Source of the DNA: Chromera velia
Lineage: Eukaryota > Sar > Chromeraceae
Direction: 5' to 3'
DNA: 20,000 nt
Assembly: GCA_018398765.1 (NCBI GenBank)
Contig: JAHBMJ010001545.1
Span: forward strand, 2,597 to 22,596
Part shown: piece after piece, positions 16,301 to 20,000 of the stretch
Position numbering within the stretch: the stretch's first letter is position 1
Layout of the letters: every line of letters starts with the position of its first letter
Translations under genes and position numbers: made by a program
Notes under the pieces: generated by a model
The model's input: only the letters and a program-made list of their open reading frames with translations
The model's database searches: none
Told to the model about the DNA's origin: nothing

Positions 16301-17576
16301 CATAAATCACAATGTGTGCATTGCCGCACGGCTTGCATCCTCTCGCTTCTTCTCGTTTCGTCTCCAAAGCAGAGATGGGTAGTGGAAGGTAAGGAAGAGA
16401 AGTTTCTCCGAGATGGTCGAGAAAGAGGGGTGGGAGAGGAGGACGGGGAGGGAAGACGCGTCAAGCTTCACTGGTCTGGGGAGAGTGCAAGGGAGATGAT
16501 TTGGGAGTCTAGGATGGTTCAGGAGCCAAAGAGTATCAGTGAAATGCAAAAATGGATCCCCTTGCTGAAAATTTGATGGACGGTGTCGATGAGGATGGAG
16601 AGAGGGAGTGTGAGAGTTTGGAAAACTCAGTCTGTTCCTTGACGGCCCGCTCCAGGATATTTCGAAGATCACTCGGTGTCGCTTGACGTACATTGACAGA
16701 GGCTTCACTCCCTGATACAAGATCACCATCTCTACCCATCTGACAATCCGGGTCCCTACCATCATCTATTTCGATTCTTAGGTGCCATCCGTCTGTCTCT
16801 GAGCGTTGTCATGAAAAAGGTGCATGGTTCTGTAAATGGAAGAGGTGAGGGTGGGGCAGAGGAGGACAGGAACGGTGGTGGAGAAGAGATGGTGGAGAAC
16901 TTTTTCTCTCTCATAGTAGTGGCTAGAGAAAGACGTACAACAAGTATGCAGATGTGCTAAAAAAAGACAAGAAGAATAAAGAGATAAAGGAGGAATGGAA
17001 TCGAGTCTTGAGGTGCGTCCCCTTCATCAACCTTGCTGTCCTTGTGAAGGCCGAGGACGCGGATGATCAAATAGAGGGGGTGGAAGGAGATGGAGAAGGG
17101 AGCGCATTGACAATGGCAGGGGAGGAGGACGAGCTGCTGAGGGTGAAGCAGGAGAAGGATATCATAATGTGAAGAAATCTCGCAAACTGAAAAGTTGGGA
17201 GCAGGTATGTTGCTCTCGACAGTCGACCGATCCTCATATTTAATATCATGGTAGCGTAGAAATAATAGAAAGTTAGAGAAAGGGAAGGATGTCGCAACCC
17301 AAAGGCCCGGAGCCCGAACGGCTGCGCCCAAAAGGTCCCCAAGGAGGATGTCACGCAACACGTTTCCATCAACTGACTAAACAGGCTGATTGTCTGTCCA
17401 AGCCCCAGCTGTGGACACGTCTGCCATTGGGGGGAGATGCAGTAACACGAAGAGGAGGCTGTGAAAGTGCACAACGAGAATCTCATGGGGCTGTACAATG
17501 AGCGGGGTCGCGATTTGGAGAGAGCAGAGGAGGAGAAGGAGGTGCGACGAAAGAAGAAGAGGTCTGCCTGTAATTA
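16300..17576 (+). pseudogene. Charged, coiled-coil-like coding fragments, unknown family
   Basis: Plus-strand fragments with coding-like composition occur in order: MDPLAENLMDGVDEDGEREC (from about 16552); KYADVLKKDKKNKEIKEEWN, then RVLRCVPFINLAVLVKAEDA and an acidic tail to a stop near 17172; and HEEEAVKVHNENLMGLYNER followed by RGRDLERAEEEKEVRRKKKR to the TAA at about 17574. In-frame stops precede the last fragment. They could be exons of an unrecognised gene or a decayed copy of one. The composition (Lys/Glu coiled coil plus acidic tracts) resembles that of the decayed frame in the neighbouring element, but no residue-level match was seen. Confidence 0.35.
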
Positions 17577-17816
17577 AGCTTTCTTGGTCCCCCCGCGCAT
17601 GCTCGTCTATCTCTGTCCGTGTTTTAATTGTATATGTGTACGTCTGTGAGTTGTTCTCTCTTCTTCAGAACCATAAACTTTTTAAACTACTATGCACCTC
17701 TTCAGGTATTCAAGGAGGAGCCTATGTTCCCTCTCTCTCTTTTTCTTTCTCTCTCTCTGTCTTGGTTTCTTTACCTTTCCCCCGTCTTATCGTGCAACCA
17801 CAGAAAGGAAGCCAGA
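17577..17816. other. Pyrimidine-rich spacer
   Basis: Runs of TC and TTTC-like sequence around 17730-17780. No gene seen. Confidence 0.5.
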
Positions 17817-18180
17817 GATTCAGCTACACAGACAGACACAGATAGACAGATGGGCAGACAAACAGATAGACAGATAACCAGACAGAATAGACAGACTATA
17901 TTATCTTTTCTTTACCTGACTTTACTTTACTTTCTCGCTTCCTTTCTTTCTGACTGACAGACAGATAGACAGATTATATCTTTCTTCTTCTCACTCCTTT
18001 TATAGATAGACTACATGGTTTTTCCTTCACTTTACTTTACTCTTCCATTTCTTTTGTTTTAGACAGACAGACAGACAGACAGATTATACAGACAGGCAGA
18101 CTATACAGACAGACAGACAGATAGGTAGAGAGACAGACTATATGGTGTTTCCTTTATTTTACAGACAGACAGACAGATAC
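17817..18180 (+). repeat. Degenerate (GACA)n / (GATA)n tract
   Basis: Blocks of gacagaca and agatagac units alternate with short T-rich segments such as ctttactttactt. The alternation itself repeats three or four times, so this is a higher-order repeat rather than a single microsatellite. Confidence 0.88.
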
Positions 18181-18503
18181 AAAGAAATAAAAAATAATAA
18201 AACCACGCCATCAACCTCTTTACTGATGGACCACTCCTTCTAATTTGTCTTCAAACTTATTTTGCTTCAGAACACCCACACCCTCTCCACCTTATTAGCC
18301 ATTCAACCATCTATCCATTCATTCATTCATCTACCTATCCGTTCATACCTGCATGCTTCTCCGCATCTCAGCCATCAACTTGTTCCTATATGAGGCGGGG
18401 CTGCATGCAATTATGCAATCAACTTTTCTTTTCCGCTTTCTCCCTTCGCTCTCCCTCTTCCTCTCCTCTCGTCTTCATTTCTTTGAGCACCTGGTGTATG
18501 ACA
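18181..18503. other. No gene recognised
   Basis: T- and C-rich sequence with a short (ATTC)n stretch near 18316-18330. No coding signal. Confidence 0.5.
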
Positions 18504-18668
18504 TGCAGCCTTCCTTTTAATACAGAGTGCAAAAAAAAAATCTTTGAGATGCATGCAGCCTTCTTTCTAATACAGAATGAAAAAACAAAAAAAAAATTGA
18601 GGTGCATGCAGCCTTCTTTTTCATAGAATAGAAAAAAAAAATCTTTGAGGTGCATGCAGCCTTCTTTA
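18504..18668 (+). repeat. About 50-bp tandem repeat, 3.3 copies
   Basis: Units start with tgcatgcagccttctt and end with a run of A then tttgaggtgc. Copies start near 18502, 18551, 18603 and 18651, and the last is truncated at TTTAG. Confidence 0.9.
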
Positions 18669-18669
18669 G

Positions 18670-18733
18670 AGGAACCTGGGACCCAAAGAAGCTCTCCGAG
18701 GAGCAGCGCTGCTCATTCCTAAAAGAGCCCAAG
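18670..18733 (+). CDS. Candidate exon of an unidentified plus-strand gene
   Basis: Between a CTTTAG acceptor and an AAG|GTCGGT donor (or GTGAGG slightly downstream), the frame reads GTWDPKKLSEEQRCSFLKEP. The composition differs sharply from the repeats either side. No family recognised. Confidence 0.4.
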
Positions 18734-19080
18734 GTCGGTCGGTGAGGTGACAGCAAGAGTAAGAGAGCTCAGCAAGCCAGGCAACTAGGTGTAGACCGAC
18801 AGGCAGACCGATCTGCACAGGCAGCTAGATCGAAGCAATAGAGTACGCATATAAGTGAAGAGGCCAGTCGGTCTGCAGCGAACAGCAGGAGAGAAGGCAT
18901 ACATACAGGTGTGGTACTAGGATTGCAGGTGTCAAAAAAAGCTCCATTGCTTTCCTGTGTTCTGTAGAAGCCAGTTGACAGTCATGCATGCGTACGTTTA
19001 TGTGGCCTATTTGTTCCTTCCAGTGAGTTTTTTCCTTCCGTCTGTGCTTTCCCGCCCGGCCGAGCTAGGCGCGTGCTTTA

Positions 19081-19146
19081 TGCATTCTCTTCCTCTTCAT
19101 TGATCGTGCTTTCTGCATTCTCTTCCTCTTCATTGATCTTCGTTCA
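19081..19146 (+). repeat. 33-bp tandem duplication
   Basis: The unit tgcattctcttcctcttcat plus 13 bases occurs at 19081-19113 and again from 19114, the second copy being incomplete. Confidence 0.88.
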
Positions 19147-19187
19147 CCAAGCTTGTGGCTGTATGCACACGGGCTGAATTCATGCAG

Positions 19188-19232
19188 CATGTTGAGGGAG
19201 ACGGATATGAGAACTCGGAGGCTCTTCAACTG
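19188..19232 (+). CDS. Candidate exon of an unidentified plus-strand gene
   Basis: After ATGCAG the frame reads HVEGDGYENSEALQL and meets CTG|GTCGGT. Its phase agrees with the candidate exons at 18670 and 19898 if they belong together. The evidence is composition and splice-like sites only. Confidence 0.3.
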
Positions 19233-19326
19233 GTCGGTACACTCACATCTGCACATCCGCAACCAGATGAACGACACTCTCTTACGTTTGTTTCTCCTCG
19301 CAGACCGACAAAAATTAATTCAGAAA

Positions 19327-19329
<3 letters not shown>

Positions 19330-19375
<46 letters not shown>

Positions 19376-19577
19376 ATACATACGTACACACATACACACA
19401 CACACACATACACACACACACACATATATATATACATACAGACACACACACACACACACACATACACACATACACACACACACACACATATACATACAGA
19501 AAGAGAGAGAGAGGGGGGGGGAGAGAGAGAAAGAGAGAAACAGACAGATATACACAGAGAGAAAGAGAGAGGGGGGG
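19330..19577 (+). repeat. Compound (TC)n (AC/AT)n (AG)n microsatellite
   Basis: A TC run (19330-19372), AC blocks interrupted by TATA words (19376-19498), and AG blocks broken by G-runs (19500-19578). Confidence 0.93.
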
Positions 19578-19667
19578 GGACGGACAAACAGATTGCAGCC
19601 AGACAGACAGATTGACCGCTACCGTCATGAGCTCACTATGTTTCCCTACCCCCTTGATTTTACCTAT

Positions 19668-19742
19668 ACATCTGTCCATCCGTCTATCTGTCTATTTATC
19701 CGTCCATCCATCAGTCCATCTGTCCATCCATCTATCTTATCC
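19668..19742 (+). repeat. Degenerate (TCCA)n/(TCTG)n tract
   Basis: Roughly eighteen tetranucleotide units mixing ATCC, GTCC and GTCT words. Confidence 0.85.
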
Positions 19743-19897
19743 TCCTTTATTCACTCATTGATTTGTGCATTCTTTCTTTTGTCCATTTGTTTTATTTTAT
19801 TTCCACGTAAACAGTGGCGCTCCGAGGCGCTCCATCCCTTCAAGTCTTTTTTTGTTTCATTTTCTCTTCTCTTGTTGCTCTTTTCTTACTTCTGCAG

Positions 19898-19971
19898 GCT
19901 ATGCAAGGACCCTCCGCGGACGCACAGGTGGGGGAATCCGATGGAAACGTGGAGGACAGAGATGATCTTGG
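19898..19971 (+). CDS. Candidate exon at the window edge
   Basis: A pyrimidine-rich tract ending in CTTCTGCAG precedes AMQGPSADAQVGESDGNVED followed by RDDL, and a G|GTAAAG donor closes it. The acidic composition and good splice sites suggest a real exon whose gene continues beyond the window. Confidence 0.45.
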
Positions 19972-20000
19972 GTAAAGGAGGCGGGCGGAGACGATCTGCA

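Noticed and set aside
19226-19679. Minus-strand frames of about 90-119 residues.
   Set aside because: They are repeat translations (ERERER, VCVCVC) without other coding evidence.
17817-19742. CRISPR-like array from the regular repeats.
   Set aside because: These are contiguous tandem or microsatellite repeats without unique spacers, in a eukaryotic sequence.
1-20000. tRNA or rRNA genes.
   Set aside because: No cloverleaf with a GGTTCGA-type T-loop and no conserved rRNA words were noticed on either strand; a tRNAscan or Rfam search would be decisive.

Overview
The window is nuclear DNA from a microbial eukaryote. It shows genes cut into many short exons, GT-AG introns of roughly 90-600 bases, long (AC)n/(AG)n/(TC)n microsatellites, homopolymer runs interrupted by assembly Ns, and proteins with long Gly/Ser/Pro inserts. 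This texture fits a chromerid or coccidian alveolate. I favour a chromerid alga such as Chromera velia, but no taxonomic marker is present, so that is an inference.

Layout. 1-2217: no gene I can name; simple repeats and AT-rich sequence. 2218-11159 (minus): one gene of about 19 exons that splices in frame to a protein of about 1067 residues. It has the ordered motifs of bacterial-type glycoside hydrolase family 15 (GH15, the glucoamylase/trehalase-like family), with large low-complexity inserts and several lost substrate-binding motifs. 11160-11734: nothing recognised. 11735-15040: a segment bounded by inverted repeats of about 63 bp, resembling a DNA transposon or a repeat-bounded insertion. 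It holds a minus-strand coiled-coil, Lys/Glu-rich reading frame broken by stops and one frameshift. 15041-17580 (plus): AT-richer sequence with two decayed coding patches of unknown family. 17580-20000: GACA, 50-bp tandem, TC/AC/AG and TCCA repeats, with three possible plus-strand exons.

The main result is the exon-by-exon reconstruction of the GH15-like gene. Every exon junction keeps phase, one intron needs a GC-AG splice pair, and the protein keeps the GH15 scaffold but has lost the usual Arg/Asp/Trp substrate-binding motif. It may therefore be a pseudoenzyme or have altered specificity. The second result is the inverted-repeat element with its decayed cargo gene, which I could not assign to a known family.
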